The notes beneath the pieces are model-generated. The model did not search any database, was not told the DNA's origin, and saw only the letters and a list, made by a program, of their open reading frames with translations. A program made the position numbers and the translations under genes. From Bacillota bacterium (GTDB lineage: Bacteria > Bacillota_I > Bacilli_A > RF39 > UBA660), in NCBI GenBank assembly GCA_023430885.1, contig JAEYYH010000023.1, positions 62,001-126,000 of the forward strand: 64,000 bases of DNA, written 5' to 3'. Numbering within the stretch: the first letter of the stretch is position 1; every line of letters begins with the position of its first letter. Shown here piece by piece: positions 27,354-36,009 of the stretch.

Positions 27354-28227
27354 AAAAAGAGCTTTAGGCAGAGGCTTAGAGGAATTATTCAATACAGAAA
27401 CTCTAGATTTAGAAGGTATTGAAAAGAAAATCTATGAAACTGCTAGTAACGAAGAAATAGTAGAACTTTCACTTGAAGAATTAAGAGCAAATCCATATCA
27501 GCCACGAAAAAGATTTAATGATGAATCTTTGAAAGAACTAGCTGATTCAATTAAAAATCATGGAGTCTTTCAACCAATAATTGTAAAAAAAAGTATTAAA
27601 GGTTACGAAATTATAGCTGGTGAGAGAAGATTTAGGGCATCTAAATTAGCTGGTAGAGATACTATTCCAGCCATAGTTAGAGCATTCACGGATGAACAAA
27701 TGATGGAAATAGCTTTGCTAGAAAATTTACAAAGAGAAAATTTAAGCGCTATTGAAGAAGCAATTGCGTACAGAACTATGTTAGAAAAATTAAATTTAAC
27801 TCAAGATGAACTTTCAAAAAAAGTTGGGAAAAGCAGAAGCCATATTACTAACATAATTGGTCTTTTAAGATTACCAAAAGAAATTCAACAAATGATAGTT
27901 CAGGAAGAAATAACAATGGGACATGCCAGAGTTATAAGTAAATTGGAATCAGAAGATGAAATGATAAAATTAGCTCATCAAATCATTGAACAAAAATTAC
28001 CTGTGAGAGATGTTGAAATTATTTCGAATAATCCAGAAATGTTAAAAAAAGTTAAAATGGAGAGAAAAAATCGTAATAATTATTCAGAATATAAATATGT
28101 AGAAGACATGCTTAGAGAGAAACTTGATACAAGAGTAAAAATAAAAGAAAAAAGGATAGAAATTAATTTTAGTAATGTAAATGACTTAAACCGTATTCTT
28201 GAAATTTTAAATATTAAGGAGCAATAA
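27343..28227 (+). CDS. parB: Chromosome partitioning protein ParB (Spo0J)
   Basis: ParB is a CTPase clamp that loads at parS and spreads. In the 294-residue protein the N-terminal ALGRGLEELF element, the NPYQPRK motif, the CTP-binding GERRFRA motif (about 88-94) and the helix-turn-helix (SKKVGKSRSHITNIIGLLRL, about 160-179) are all present, followed by a C-terminal dimer domain. I use ATG 27343; a TTG nine bases earlier gives a weaker start. Four perfect parS sites occur about 22 kb upstream. noc is not seen. Confidence 0.96.
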   Translation: MENRKRALGRGLEELFNTETLDLEGIEKKIYETASNEEIVELSLEELRANPYQPRKRFNDESLKELADSIKNHGVFQPIIVKKSIKGYEIIAGERRFRASKLAGRDTIPAIVRAFTDEQMMEIALLENLQRENLSAIEEAIAYRTMLEKLNLTQDELSKKVGKSRSHITNIIGLLRLPKEIQQMIVQEEITMGHARVISKLESEDEMIKLAHQIIEQKLPVRDVEIISNNPEMLKKVKMERKNRNNYSEYKYVEDMLREKLDTRVKIKEKRIEINFSNVNDLNRILEILNIKEQ

Positions 28228-28228
28228 T

Positions 28229-29020
28229 ATGATAGAAAAAATATTAGTAAAAGAAGTTGTCGCACCAGTAATAATTATTATTGTTGCACTTATAATTTAC
28301 GAAATAATTAAAAAAATAATTAAGAAAATATTTAAATTTAAAGCAAGAGGTATTGATAGCAAACGTCTAACAACAATCCAATCTTTATTTACGAATGTTG
28401 TTAAAGTTTTTGTCATAGTAATAGCTATAATGATGATACTAGATGTCTATGGAATTGATACAAAGTCAATATTAGCATCTTTAGGAGTATTTACAGCTGT
28501 ACTTGCTTTAGCATTACAGGACATACTAAAGGATTTTGTAGCTGGTATTACTATAATGCTTGAAGGACAGTATCGAATTGGTGATACAATTACAGTAAAT
28601 TCATTTAAAGGAGAAGTAATATCACTTACTTTAAAGACAACTAGAGTAAAAGCTTACACAGGAGAAATTAAGATATTTGCTAATAGAAGTATTAGTGAAG
28701 TAATTAATCATAATTTAGATAATTCTCTCGCTATAGTAGATGTTGGTGTGGCATATGAGTCAGACTTAGCAAAAGTAGAAAAAGTTTTAACTAAATTGTG
28801 TGAAAAATTATCAAGTGAATTAGAGAACCTAACTGGTCCAGTTGAATTATTAGGTGTAAATGATTTAGGAACTTCATCAATAACATATAGAATAACTGCT
28901 GCTACAGTTTCAATGAAACAATATGAAATTCAAAGAAAAATGATGCGGGAAGTTAAATTAGAACTAGATAGAAATAAAATAGCTATTCCTTATAGTCAAT
29001 TGGTGGTACATAATGGATAA
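28229..29020 (+). CDS. Small-conductance mechanosensitive channel, MscS family
   Basis: MscS channels open under membrane tension and relieve osmotic shock. The 263-residue protein has membrane segments at about 8-28 and 50-72, the pore helix region with the glycine/alanine pattern SLGVFTAVLALALQDILKDFVAG (about 90-112, shown in part), then the beta domain (YRIGDTITV, about 117-125) and the alpha/beta vestibule. It begins one base after the parB stop, so it is co-transcribed with parAB. Confidence 0.92.
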   Translation: MIEKILVKEVVAPVIIIIVALIIYEIIKKIIKKIFKFKARGIDSKRLTTIQSLFTNVVKVFVIVIAIMMILDVYGIDTKSILASLGVFTAVLALALQDILKDFVAGITIMLEGQYRIGDTITVNSFKGEVISLTLKTTRVKAYTGEIKIFANRSISEVINHNLDNSLAIVDVGVAYESDLAKVEKVLTKLCEKLSSELENLTGPVELLGVNDLGTSSITYRITAATVSMKQYEIQRKMMREVKLELDRNKIAIPYSQLVVHNG

Positions 29021-29198
29021 GGAATATAAATTAGGAAGCATAGTAATGATGAAAAAAGCTCATCCATGTGGAAGCAATGAATGGGAAATAATTCGAGTAG
29101 GAGCAGATATAAAAATAAAATGTATAGCTTGTGGTCGAAGTATTATGATGCCTAGAATTGAATTCAATAAAAAACTCAAAAAAATAATTAATTTTTAG
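29013..29198 (+). CDS. DUF951 family protein
   Basis: A 61-residue protein with the DUF951 pattern: KKAHPCGSNEWEIIRVGADI followed by CIACGR and MPR. The conserved cysteines (C19, C37, C40) could bind a metal, but no function is established. Bacillota relatives sit close to parB and mscS as here. It overlaps mscS by eight bases and precedes the transporter, so it belongs to the same unit. Confidence 0.85.
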   Translation: MDKEYKLGSIVMMKKAHPCGSNEWEIIRVGADIKIKCIACGRSIMMPRIEFNKKLKKIINF

Positions 29199-29207
29199 GA
29201 GGAAAGC

Positions 29208-30725
29208 ATGAAAAGAATTAAGAAAAAGAAAAAAATGCTTGGACCTGTTATAACTATAATACTATTAACGTTTATTATTATTGTGACAAGTACTATTTTT
29301 TCTTTATTACAAATTGATGCTGAGCAAACAAGTATAGTTAAAAGTTCATTAGAAACTTCTGTAGTTACAGTAAACAACATATTAACCAAAGATGGTATAA
29401 AATATATTCTTGGCAATATAATTACAAACTTACAGGTTTTTGAACCATTAGTTTTATTAATTATCTCTTTAATTACTGTTAGTATTGGTGAAGCTAGTGG
29501 AATTTTCAAAGCTATATTTAGACCATTAAGCAAAATCAATCCTAAATTTTTAACATTTTTAGTTTTGTTAGTAGGAATAGGTAGTTCATTTTTTGGCGAA
29601 TATAGCTATATATTCTTGTTGCCAATAGTAGCAATTTTATATCAAATAATAGGTAGAAAACCACTACTTGGTATATTAACAGTTTTTATAGGAATAACTG
29701 TTGGATATGGCACAGGTTTTGTATATAATAATGAAGAAATAATTTTGGGAGCATTAACTCAACAAGCAGCTACTTTAGATGTCGATAAAAACTTTGTATA
29801 TGCATTAAATTCGAATTCTTATATAATGTTTGTAAGTACATTTCTATTAGCTTTTATTGGTATATTTATTATTCATAATTTTTTAGATAAAAAGGTACCA
29901 AGGAGTACTGTTGCTGAAGAAGATGAAATAATAGTTTCTAAAAAGGCCTTATATTACACTAATCTGGCTTTAGTGATGATGGGTATAATAATACTTTATA
30001 TGATTATCCCAAACTTACCAGGATCTGGTGTATTACTTGGCGATGGCAAATCATATGTTGAACAGTTGCTAGGAGCATCTTCACCATTTTATGAAGGATT
30101 TACTTTTATTTTATTAGGTATTACTATGATTTGCGGTTTTATATATGGATTTATATCTGGAAATATAAAAAATAGTACAGAATATAGTGTAGGGTTATCA
30201 AAGAATTTTGAAAACCTAGGATATTTATTTGTTTTATTATTTTTTGTATCTCAAATGCTTGGTATTCTTGAATGGACAAATTTAGGAAAGGTAATTGCGT
30301 GTCAATTAACAACATTAATTAGTTCATTGCCTTTTACAGGTTTACCATTATTGATAACATTTTTCTTTGCAGTTATATTAATGTCAATATTGATACCATC
30401 GGCTACTACAAAGTGGGGAATTATATCTCCATTAATGGTACCTTTGATGATGAGATCAAATATTGCACCAAACTTTACGCAATTTGTGTTTAGAGTTGGA
30501 GATGGAATTGGAAAGAGTATTACGCCTTTTTTTGCTTATTACATGATTATGTTAGCATTTTTAGAAAAATATAATACTAAGGAAAATTTAAAAATAACTG
30601 TTTTTGGAACTTTAAAGATTTTATTACCTACAATGTTGTTATTTGCAGGTTTGTGGTTATTAATATTAGTTGGATGGTATGTAATAGGGCTTCCTATTGG
30701 ACCTGGTATACATCCAACATTATAA
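29208..30725 (+). CDS. AbgT family transporter
   Basis: A 505-residue polytopic membrane protein of the AbgT family, whose members export or import p-aminobenzoyl-glutamate or sulfonamides. About ten or more hydrophobic segments are visible. The C-terminal half has the family block IPSATTKWGIISPLMVPLM (about 397-415), FVFRVGDGIGKSITPFFAYY and an upstream EYSYIFLLP loop. A basic N-terminal run precedes the first membrane segment. AGGAGGAAAGC precedes the ATG. Its substrate is unknown, and the folate link is only by family. Confidence 0.8.
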   Translation: MKRIKKKKKMLGPVITIILLTFIIIVTSTIFSLLQIDAEQTSIVKSSLETSVVTVNNILTKDGIKYILGNIITNLQVFEPLVLLIISLITVSIGEASGIFKAIFRPLSKINPKFLTFLVLLVGIGSSFFGEYSYIFLLPIVAILYQIIGRKPLLGILTVFIGITVGYGTGFVYNNEEIILGALTQQAATLDVDKNFVYALNSNSYIMFVSTFLLAFIGIFIIHNFLDKKVPRSTVAEEDEIIVSKKALYYTNLALVMMGIIILYMIIPNLPGSGVLLGDGKSYVEQLLGASSPFYEGFTFILLGITMICGFIYGFISGNIKNSTEYSVGLSKNFENLGYLFVLLFFVSQMLGILEWTNLGKVIACQLTTLISSLPFTGLPLLITFFFAVILMSILIPSATTKWGIISPLMVPLMMRSNIAPNFTQFVFRVGDGIGKSITPFFAYYMIMLAFLEKYNTKENLKITVFGTLKILLPTMLLFAGLWLLILVGWYVIGLPIGPGIHPTL

Positions 30726-30750
30726 AAGATGAGTTATCATCTTTTTTATT
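30724..30750 (+). terminator. Terminator after the AbgT-like gene
   Basis: AAAAGATGA (30724-30732) pairs with TCATCTTTT (30737-30745) around GTTA, followed by T residues. Confidence 0.85.
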
Positions 30751-30768
30751 TCCTAATAAAACTTTATA

Positions 30769-30777
30769 TGCTATAAT
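30769..30777 (+). promoter_or_regulatory. Extended -10 promoter of ychF
   Basis: TGCTATAAT sits 22 bases before the chosen ychF start, directly after the preceding terminator. Confidence 0.65.
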
Positions 30778-30799
30778 ATAAACGAAATGAGGAATGATT

Positions 30800-31900
30800 A
30801 TGAGTTTGACAGCAGGAATCGTTGGCTTACCAAATGTTGGGAAATCAACTTTGTTTAATGCCATTACTAAAAAAAATATATTAGCAGCAAATTATCCGTT
30901 TGCAACTATTGATCCTAACGTGGGAGTGGTAACAGTGCCGGACAAACGTTTGGATTATTTAAATAGTTTATATATGCCAGCAAGTTTAGTGCCTACTGCT
31001 TATGAATTTACTGATATAGCAGGGCTTGTAAAAGGTGCCTCAAGTGGTGAAGGACTTGGAAATAAATTTTTATCTCATATAAGAAATGTTGATGCAATAG
31101 TTGAAGTAGTGAGATGCTTTGATGATAAGAATATAATTCATGTTGAAAATAGTGTTGATCCTATTAGGGATATAGATATTATAAATATTGAATTAATCTT
31201 AGCTGATTTAGAGGTAATAGAAAATAGAATAAGTAGAATTGGTAAAAAAGCTTCTATGTCAAAAGATAAAGAGACGATAGAGGAAGTGGCTTTTTTAGAT
31301 AAAGCAAAGAAAGCACTTGAGCAAAATTTGCCATTAAGAAGAATTTCTTTAGATGAAGATGAACTTAGAGTTGCTAGACCTTTTAACTTTCTTACACTAA
31401 AGCCTACGATATATATGGCTAACATAAGCGAAGAAGATTTAATAAATGATGGAAATAAATATGTTGATATGGTACGCGGCTATGCTTCTAGTGAAAATGC
31501 CACTGTGGTAACTGTGTGTGCAAAAATTGAATCTGAATTAAGTGAATTATCAGATGAAGACAAAAATGAATTTTTAAGTGATTTAGGAATAAAAGAAAGT
31601 GGCCTTGATAAATTAATTTATGCAACATATGATTTATTAGGCTTAGCAACATATTTTACTGCTGGTACAGATGAGTGTCGTGCTTGGACTTTTAAAAAAG
31701 GAATGAAAGCTCCAGCTTGTGCAGGAATAATTCATAGTGATTTTGAAAGAGGATTTATTAGAGCTGAAATAATGAGCTATGATGATCTTGAAAAAAACGG
31801 TAGTGAAAAAGGTGTAAGAGAAGCTGGTAGAATGCGTCTTGAAGGAAAAGAATACGAAATGCAAGATGGAGACATTTGTCACTTTAGGTTTAATGTATAA
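30800..31900 (+). CDS. ychF: Redox-regulated ATPase YchF (EngD)
   Basis: YchF is an Obg-like P-loop ATPase that binds ribosomes and is linked to stress responses. The 366-residue protein has GLPNVGKST (G1), DPNVGVV in the switch I region, DIAGLVKGAS (G3) and the C-terminal TGS domain with FTAGTDECRAWTF. I use ATG 30800: the ATG at 30794 touches its ribosome site, and the downstream one gives the conserved MSLTAGIVG start. Its place before rpsF matches Bacillus yyaF-rpsF. Confidence 0.95.
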   Translation: MSLTAGIVGLPNVGKSTLFNAITKKNILAANYPFATIDPNVGVVTVPDKRLDYLNSLYMPASLVPTAYEFTDIAGLVKGASSGEGLGNKFLSHIRNVDAIVEVVRCFDDKNIIHVENSVDPIRDIDIINIELILADLEVIENRISRIGKKASMSKDKETIEEVAFLDKAKKALEQNLPLRRISLDEDELRVARPFNFLTLKPTIYMANISEEDLINDGNKYVDMVRGYASSENATVVTVCAKIESELSELSDEDKNEFLSDLGIKESGLDKLIYATYDLLGLATYFTAGTDECRAWTFKKGMKAPACAGIIHSDFERGFIRAEIMSYDDLEKNGSEKGVREAGRMRLEGKEYEMQDGDICHFRFNV

Positions 31901-31905
31901 AAGTG

Positions 31906-31934
31906 TTTACAAATTTAATTAATTTTGTTATAAT
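31906..31934 (+). promoter_or_regulatory. Promoter of rpsF-ssb-rpsR
   Basis: TTTACA (31906-31911) and TATAAT (31929-31934) are 17 bases apart, with TGT before the -10. Confidence 0.85.
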
Positions 31935-31954
31935 CTAAAGCGAGTATTAATTTA

Positions 31955-31992
31955 CTCCTTGCTTCAGACGAAGCCGATAGACCACAAGGAGG
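31955..31992 (+). promoter_or_regulatory. rpsF leader, S6:S18-type autoregulatory motif
   Basis: CTCCTTG (31955-31961) pairs with CAAGGAG (31985-31991), hiding the rpsF ribosome site. Inside, GCTTC-AGAC-GAAGC forms a hairpin and CGATAGACCA is left as a bulge. This matches the S6:S18 binding motif known upstream of rpsF in many bacteria, where the protein pair represses its own mRNA. Repression here is inferred from the motif. Confidence 0.75.
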
Positions 31993-31999
31993 TGTAAAA

Positions 32000-32290
32000 A
32001 TGAGAAAATATGAAATCATGTTTATTGTTAAACCAACATTAAGCGAAGATGAAATTAAGAAAGTTGCCAAAAATTTTGAAACTATCTTGACTTCTAACGA
32101 CGCTACTGTTACTAACTTTAAAGATATGGGTCAAAAAGAACTTGCTTACGAAATCAAAGATTTTAAAAATGGTTATTATTTCTTAATCAATTTAGAATCA
32201 AATGATGACAAAGCAATTAAAGAATTTGATCGTTTAGCTTTAATTAGTAATGATGTAGTACGTCACCTAATTACTAAACTAGAAGACTAA
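32000..32290 (+). CDS. rpsF: 30S ribosomal protein S6
   Basis: S6 forms a pair with S18 on the platform of the 30S subunit. The 96-residue protein has the standard MRKYEIMFIVKPTLSED start and the GQKELAYEIKDFKNGYY block. Full length, with no long glutamate tail. AAGGAGGTG precedes the ATG but is paired in the leader fold, so initiation should depend on opening that structure. It heads the rpsF-ssb-rpsR unit. Confidence 0.97.
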   Translation: MRKYEIMFIVKPTLSEDEIKKVAKNFETILTSNDATVTNFKDMGQKELAYEIKDFKNGYYFLINLESNDDKAIKEFDRLALISNDVVRHLITKLED

Positions 32291-32302
32291 TAGAGGTGCA
32301 TA

Positions 32303-32779
32303 ATGAATAGAGTATGTTTAATTGGTAGATTAACTGCCAAACCTGAACTTCGTACAACAAGTAATAATTTAGCAAATACTAGATTTACTTTAGCTGTTAA
32401 TAGAAATTTTAGCAATGCTCAAGGTGAAAGAGAAGCTGACTTTATTACTGTAGTTGCTTGGAGAAAACAAGCTGAGAATATTTGTCAATATTTAGACAAA
32501 GGTAGTTTAGTTTCAGTAGAAGGAAGAATACAAACAGGAAGTTTCGATGATAAAGATGGTAACAAAAGATATACTACGGAAGTAATAGCTGATCAAGTTA
32601 ACTTCTTAGAGAGTAAGAATCAACGTACTGCATCTTCATCAAATAACAATCAATCAGCTGGACCTAGTCCATATGATTACCAAACATCTAATGCTCCAAA
32701 AAATAATGTTAATGTGGACAATGATCCATTTGCAGATTTTGGAGATAGTGTTTCAATTGATGATAACTTCCTAGATTAA
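32303..32779 (+). CDS. ssb: Single-stranded DNA-binding protein
   Basis: SSB coats single-stranded DNA and recruits repair and replication proteins through its C-terminal tip. The 158-residue protein has the OB fold (MNRVCLIGRLTAKPELR at the start, SLVSVEGRIQTGSF in the middle), then an Asn/Ser-rich linker. The tip reads DDNFLD rather than the usual DDDLPF, so the terminal Pro-Phe is missing (see findings). It sits between rpsF and rpsR as in most Bacillota. Confidence 0.96.
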   Translation: MNRVCLIGRLTAKPELRTTSNNLANTRFTLAVNRNFSNAQGEREADFITVVAWRKQAENICQYLDKGSLVSVEGRIQTGSFDDKDGNKRYTTEVIADQVNFLESKNQRTASSSNNNQSAGPSPYDYQTSNAPKNNVNVDNDPFADFGDSVSIDDNFLD

Positions 32780-32794
32780 TAAGGAGGAAATAAA

Positions 32795-33013
32795 ATGGCA
32801 GAATTTTATAGAAAAAAGAAAAAAATATGTCAAATGTGTGCAGGAAAATCTGTAGACTATAAAGATGTAGAAGTAATGAAGAAATATATTAGTGCTGATA
32901 AAGGTAAAATATTACCAAGAAGAATCACTGGTGCATGTTCTAAACATCAAAGACATATTGCAAATGAAGTTAAGAAAGCTCGTTTCATAGCTTTAATTCC
33001 ATTTGTTAAATAA
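32795..33013 (+). CDS. rpsR: 30S ribosomal protein S18
   Basis: S18 binds 16S rRNA with S6. The 72-residue protein has the cysteine-containing N-terminus CQMC, then DYKDVEVMKKYIS and RRITGACSKHQRHIA, all typical. AAGGAGGAAA precedes the ATG. It ends the S6 unit and a shared terminator follows. Confidence 0.97.
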   Translation: MAEFYRKKKKICQMCAGKSVDYKDVEVMKKYISADKGKILPRRITGACSKHQRHIANEVKKARFIALIPFVK

Positions 33014-33031
33014 TAAATAATAATAAAAACA

Positions 33032-33057
33032 AAAATAACCTTTCGGTTATTTTTTTT
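33032..33057. terminator. Bidirectional terminator between rpsR and gpsA
   Basis: AAAATAACC (33032-33040) pairs with GGTTATTTT (33045-33053) around a TTTC loop; A-run and T-run flanks let it act on both converging genes. It overlaps the gpsA stop codon. Confidence 0.88.
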
Positions 33058-34024
33058 TGATTAAAAATTCTTTAATTTCATTTGGATCCTTATCATAGAA
33101 GACAATATCATGTATTAAATCAATAATTGGAATGTCTACTTTTTTATTTTTTATTAATTTATGAATAGACTTTAGTGTGTACAATCCTTCAATAGTGGTA
33201 TTATTCATGTATTCTTCAATTTTATCTTTACTAGTACCACTGCCTAACATTTTTCCGAAAGAAAAATTACGACTCTTTGTACTTGTACATGTTAATAGTA
33301 AATCTCCAAATCCTGCATATGATAAGATTGTTTTACCGTCACCACCCAAAGCCTTTATTAATTCTTTAATGTCGTGTAATGATTCGGTAATTAACATTGC
33401 TTGTGTAGATTCGGGTAATCCCATTCCATCTATTATTCCAGCAGCAATTGCTATTACATTCTTAATAGAGCCACATATTTCAGTACCTATAAGATCATTT
33501 GTGTCTCTCAACCTCAGCGTTTTATTTTCAAGACCATTATGTAGTAATTCAGCTGTTACCTTATTTTTTGTGGCAAGTGTTAAACCAATTGGAACGAAAT
33601 GGGCTATATCAATTGCAAAAGAAGGGCCTGATATAGCTGCCAAGTTTTTGGTTTTGATATATTTCTCAACAACGTCATTTATAAAAAGACAAGTATCTTG
33701 TTCAATTCCTTTCGTAGCTATACAAATATGTTGTTCCTTTTTTATATAAATTGATAGTTCTCTTGATACATCATCAACAAATCCTGCAGGAACTGCAATA
33801 ACTATAAGCTCGCTTTTATCAATACTTTCTTTTAAATCACTAGATATTTTAATATTTTTTGGAATTGTAATATTGGGCAATACTTTTTCATTAACTCTAG
33901 TTTTTCTTAATTTTTCGGCGCTTTCTTCAAATTTTTCCCATAAGGTAATATCACAGTTATTTTCATTAAACATTAGAGAAAGAGCAATCCCATATGCTCC
34001 CGCTCCTAAAATTGTTACTTTCAT
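33047..34024 (-). CDS. gpsA: Glycerol-3-phosphate dehydrogenase [NAD(P)+]
   Basis: GpsA reduces dihydroxyacetone phosphate to sn-glycerol-3-phosphate for phospholipid synthesis. The 325-residue protein has the Rossmann GAGAYG (7-12), SGPSFA (132-137), the catalytic lysine in GSIKN (K188) and GAGDLLLT-like AGFGDLLLTC. Full length. On the - strand AGAGGAG precedes the ATG and a TATAAT (34049-34054) lies upstream. It and ppaC are the only two - strand genes, and it interrupts the otherwise continuous + strand order. Confidence 0.95.
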   Translation of the reverse strand: MKVTILGAGAYGIALSLMFNENNCDITLWEKFEESAEKLRKTRVNEKVLPNITIPKNIKISSDLKESIDKSELIVIAVPAGFVDDVSRELSIYIKKEQHICIATKGIEQDTCLFINDVVEKYIKTKNLAAISGPSFAIDIAHFVPIGLTLATKNKVTAELLHNGLENKTLRLRDTNDLIGTEICGSIKNVIAIAAGIIDGMGLPESTQAMLITESLHDIKELIKALGGDGKTILSYAGFGDLLLTCTSTKSRNFSFGKMLGSGTSKDKIEEYMNNTTIEGLYTLKSIHKLIKNKKVDIPIIDLIHDIVFYDKDPNEIKEFLIKKK

Positions 34025-34128
34025 ATACTCCTCTTTTCTATTTTGTACATTATAATTTTATCATATTTTTATTTAAAACAAAACTCCGACATGAATTTTA
34101 AAAAAACGAAAGATTTTTAAAAAAAGTG

Positions 34129-34157
34129 TTGATTTTTTATTGGTTTTCTAGTATACT
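34129..34157 (+). promoter_or_regulatory. Promoter of the S10 ribosomal operon
   Basis: TTGATT (34129-34134) and TATACT (34152-34157) with 17 bases between them, pointing into the rpsJ leader. Confidence 0.8.
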
Positions 34158-34164
34158 TTTGTAT

Positions 34165-34290
34165 GTGTGGCACGCGTAGATGTGTAAGGTTGCCGATACG
34201 CCAGGTTAAGTTGTAAGATGATTTAACCAAGAATCGGGTTTTTACATGGAGCGAGTCTATACCTGGATATAGGCGAAAGGAGGATACCAT
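34165..34290 (+). promoter_or_regulatory. Structured leader of the S10 operon
   Basis: This stretch of about 125 bases before rpsJ folds as a nested hairpin: ATGTGTAA (34180-34187) with TTACAT (34242-34247), CCGAT (34193-34197) with ATCGG (34233-34237), GGTTAA (34204-34209) with TTAACC (34223-34228). A second small hairpin CTATA/TATAG (34257-34261, 34268-34272) precedes the ribosome site AAAGGAGG. The end segment resembles rpsJ leaders I know from other Bacilli. Control by a ribosomal protein such as L4 is inference. Confidence 0.65.
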
Positions 34291-34291
34291 T

Positions 34292-34600
34292 ATGTCTAAA
34301 ACAAAAGTTCGTATCAAACTTAAAGCATTTGAACACAAAAGTTTAGATAGCGCATGTGCAAAAATTGTTGAAACAGTTAAGAGAACTGGTGGTGAAGTTA
34401 GCGGTCCTGTACCTCTACCAACTGAAGTTGAAAAAATCACTATTTTAAGAGCTGTTCATAAGTACAAAGATTCACGTGAACAATTTGAAAAAAGAACACA
34501 TAAGAGACTTATTGATATCACAAACCCAAGTAAGGAAACTATAGATGCTTTAACTCATCTTGAAATCCCAAGTGGTGTGGATATTCAAATCAAATACTAG
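34292..34600 (+). CDS. rpsJ: 30S ribosomal protein S10
   Basis: S10 is part of the 30S head and also serves as NusE in antitermination. The 102-residue protein has KVRIKLKAFEHKSLDSA, SGPVPLPTE and the LIDITNPSKETIDALTHL block of the family. It opens the S10 operon behind a structured leader. GAAAGGAGGATACC precedes the ATG. Confidence 0.98.
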   Translation: MSKTKVRIKLKAFEHKSLDSACAKIVETVKRTGGEVSGPVPLPTEVEKITILRAVHKYKDSREQFEKRTHKRLIDITNPSKETIDALTHLEIPSGVDIQIKY

Positions 34601-34633
34601 TAGAACTAGTAAAATTCATTAGGAGGAAATATT

Positions 34634-35368
34634 ATGGTAAAAGGAATCTTAGGTCGTAAAATTGGAATGACTCAAGTATTTACTAAATCTGGTAAATTAG
34701 TTCCAGTAACTGTAGTTCAAGTTGACAAAAATGTTGTAACACAAATTAAAACAACTGAAAACGATGGTTATGAAGCTATTCAATTAGGTTTTAGTGATAC
34801 TAAAGAAAAAAATACGACGAAAGCTTCTATTGGTCATACCAATAAAGCTAACACAACACCTAAGCGCTTCTTTAAAGAAATCAGAGGTGTTAACGTTAAC
34901 GAATATACATTAGGGCAAGAATTGTCTGCTGATGTATTCACTGAAGGTGAAATCGTTGACGTAACTGGAATCACTAAAGGTAAGGGATTCCAAGGCGTTA
35001 TTAAACGTCATAATCAAAGCCGCGGACCTATGGGTCACGGATCACATTATCATAGAAAACCAGGTTCAATGGGAACTATGAGACCAATGCGTGTTTTTAA
35101 AGGTAAAAAATTACCAGGACATATGGGAACTTTAACAGTAACTATTCAAAATCTTGAAATCGTTGCTACAGATATGGAAAATGGATTAATTCTTGTAAAA
35201 GGAAATATTCCAGGATCTAAACAATCATTAGTAACTATTAGAACATCTGTTAAAACTCCAGGTAAAGTAAACGATAGAGAAGAATTAATTTCTTATGCTA
35301 CTGAATCTACTACTTTAGAAACACCAGAAGTAGAAACTGAAACAACTCAAGTTGCTTCAGAAAACTAA
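34634..35368 (+). CDS. rplC: 50S ribosomal protein L3
   Basis: L3 starts 50S assembly and reaches the peptidyl transferase centre. The 244-residue protein begins KGILGRKIGMTQVF and has the central RGPMGHGSHYHRKPGSMG loop. About 30 residues beyond the usual C-terminus form a Thr/Glu-rich acidic tail (ESTTLETPEVETETT), longer than Bacillus L3 (about 209 residues). Second gene of the S10 operon. Confidence 0.98.
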   Translation: MVKGILGRKIGMTQVFTKSGKLVPVTVVQVDKNVVTQIKTTENDGYEAIQLGFSDTKEKNTTKASIGHTNKANTTPKRFFKEIRGVNVNEYTLGQELSADVFTEGEIVDVTGITKGKGFQGVIKRHNQSRGPMGHGSHYHRKPGSMGTMRPMRVFKGKKLPGHMGTLTVTIQNLEIVATDMENGLILVKGNIPGSKQSLVTIRTSVKTPGKVNDREELISYATESTTLETPEVETETTQVASEN

Positions 35369-35385
35369 GCAGGGAGGACAACTAA

Positions 35386-36009
35386 ATGAAAAAACAAACT
35401 GTCTTAAATATTAAAGGTGAAAAAGTAGGAGATATTACTTTAAATGAAAATGTTTGGGGAATTGAACCAAATGATGCTGTTTTATATGACGCATTAACAT
35501 TAGCACGCAATAATCAAAGACAAGGAACTGCTGCTACTAAAACTCGTAGTGAAGTTAGCGGTGGTGGAATCAAACCATGGAAGCAAAAAGGTACTGGACG
35601 TGCTCGTCAAGGATCTATTAGAGCTCCACACTGGGTTGGTGGTGGTGTAGTATTTGGACCACATCCAAGAAGCTTTGCTAAAAAGATGAACAGAAAAGAA
35701 AGAAGATTAGCTTTAAAATCTGCTCTATCTTATAAAGTAATCGAAAGCGAAATGATCGTTGTAGATAGTTTCAATATGGAAACACCAAAAACAAAAGAAG
35801 CATTGACTGCGTTAAGTAATTTAAAAGTTGATAAGAAAATATTATTAGTTGTTGATGAATTAAACGATAATGTTATCTTAGCTACAAGAAATATAAAAGA
35901 AATCGTGTTACTAGAAGCAAATGAAATCAACACATATGATATTATTGCTGCTGATAATATGATAATTACTGAAAAAGCTGTTAAAGCTATTGAGGAGGTG
36001 CTTGTTTAA
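35386..36009 (+). CDS. rplD: 50S ribosomal protein L4
   Basis: L4 lines the exit tunnel and, in some bacteria, represses the S10 operon through its leader. The 207-residue protein has the tunnel loop with SEVSGGGIKPWKQKGTGRAR (part) and the GGVVFGPHPRSFAKKMNRKERRLA block. GGGAGGAC precedes the ATG. Its stop codon overlaps the rplW start by one base, indicating coupling. Confidence 0.98.
   Translation: MKKQTVLNIKGEKVGDITLNENVWGIEPNDAVLYDALTLARNNQRQGTAATKTRSEVSGGGIKPWKQKGTGRARQGSIRAPHWVGGGVVFGPHPRSFAKKMNRKERRLALKSALSYKVIESEMIVVDSFNMETPKTKEALTALSNLKVDKKILLVVDELNDNVILATRNIKEIVLLEANEINTYDIIAADNMIITEKAVKAIEEVLV

Noticed and set aside
33177..33749. A 190-codon open frame on the + strand opposite gpsA
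   Set aside because: It is the antisense of a clear gpsA gene, has no ribosome site and reads like a shadow of its codons.
34471..34480. A parS-like TTCACGTGAA core in rpsJ
   Set aside because: Only the inner 10 bases fit; 4 of 16 consensus positions differ and the codons are explained by S10.
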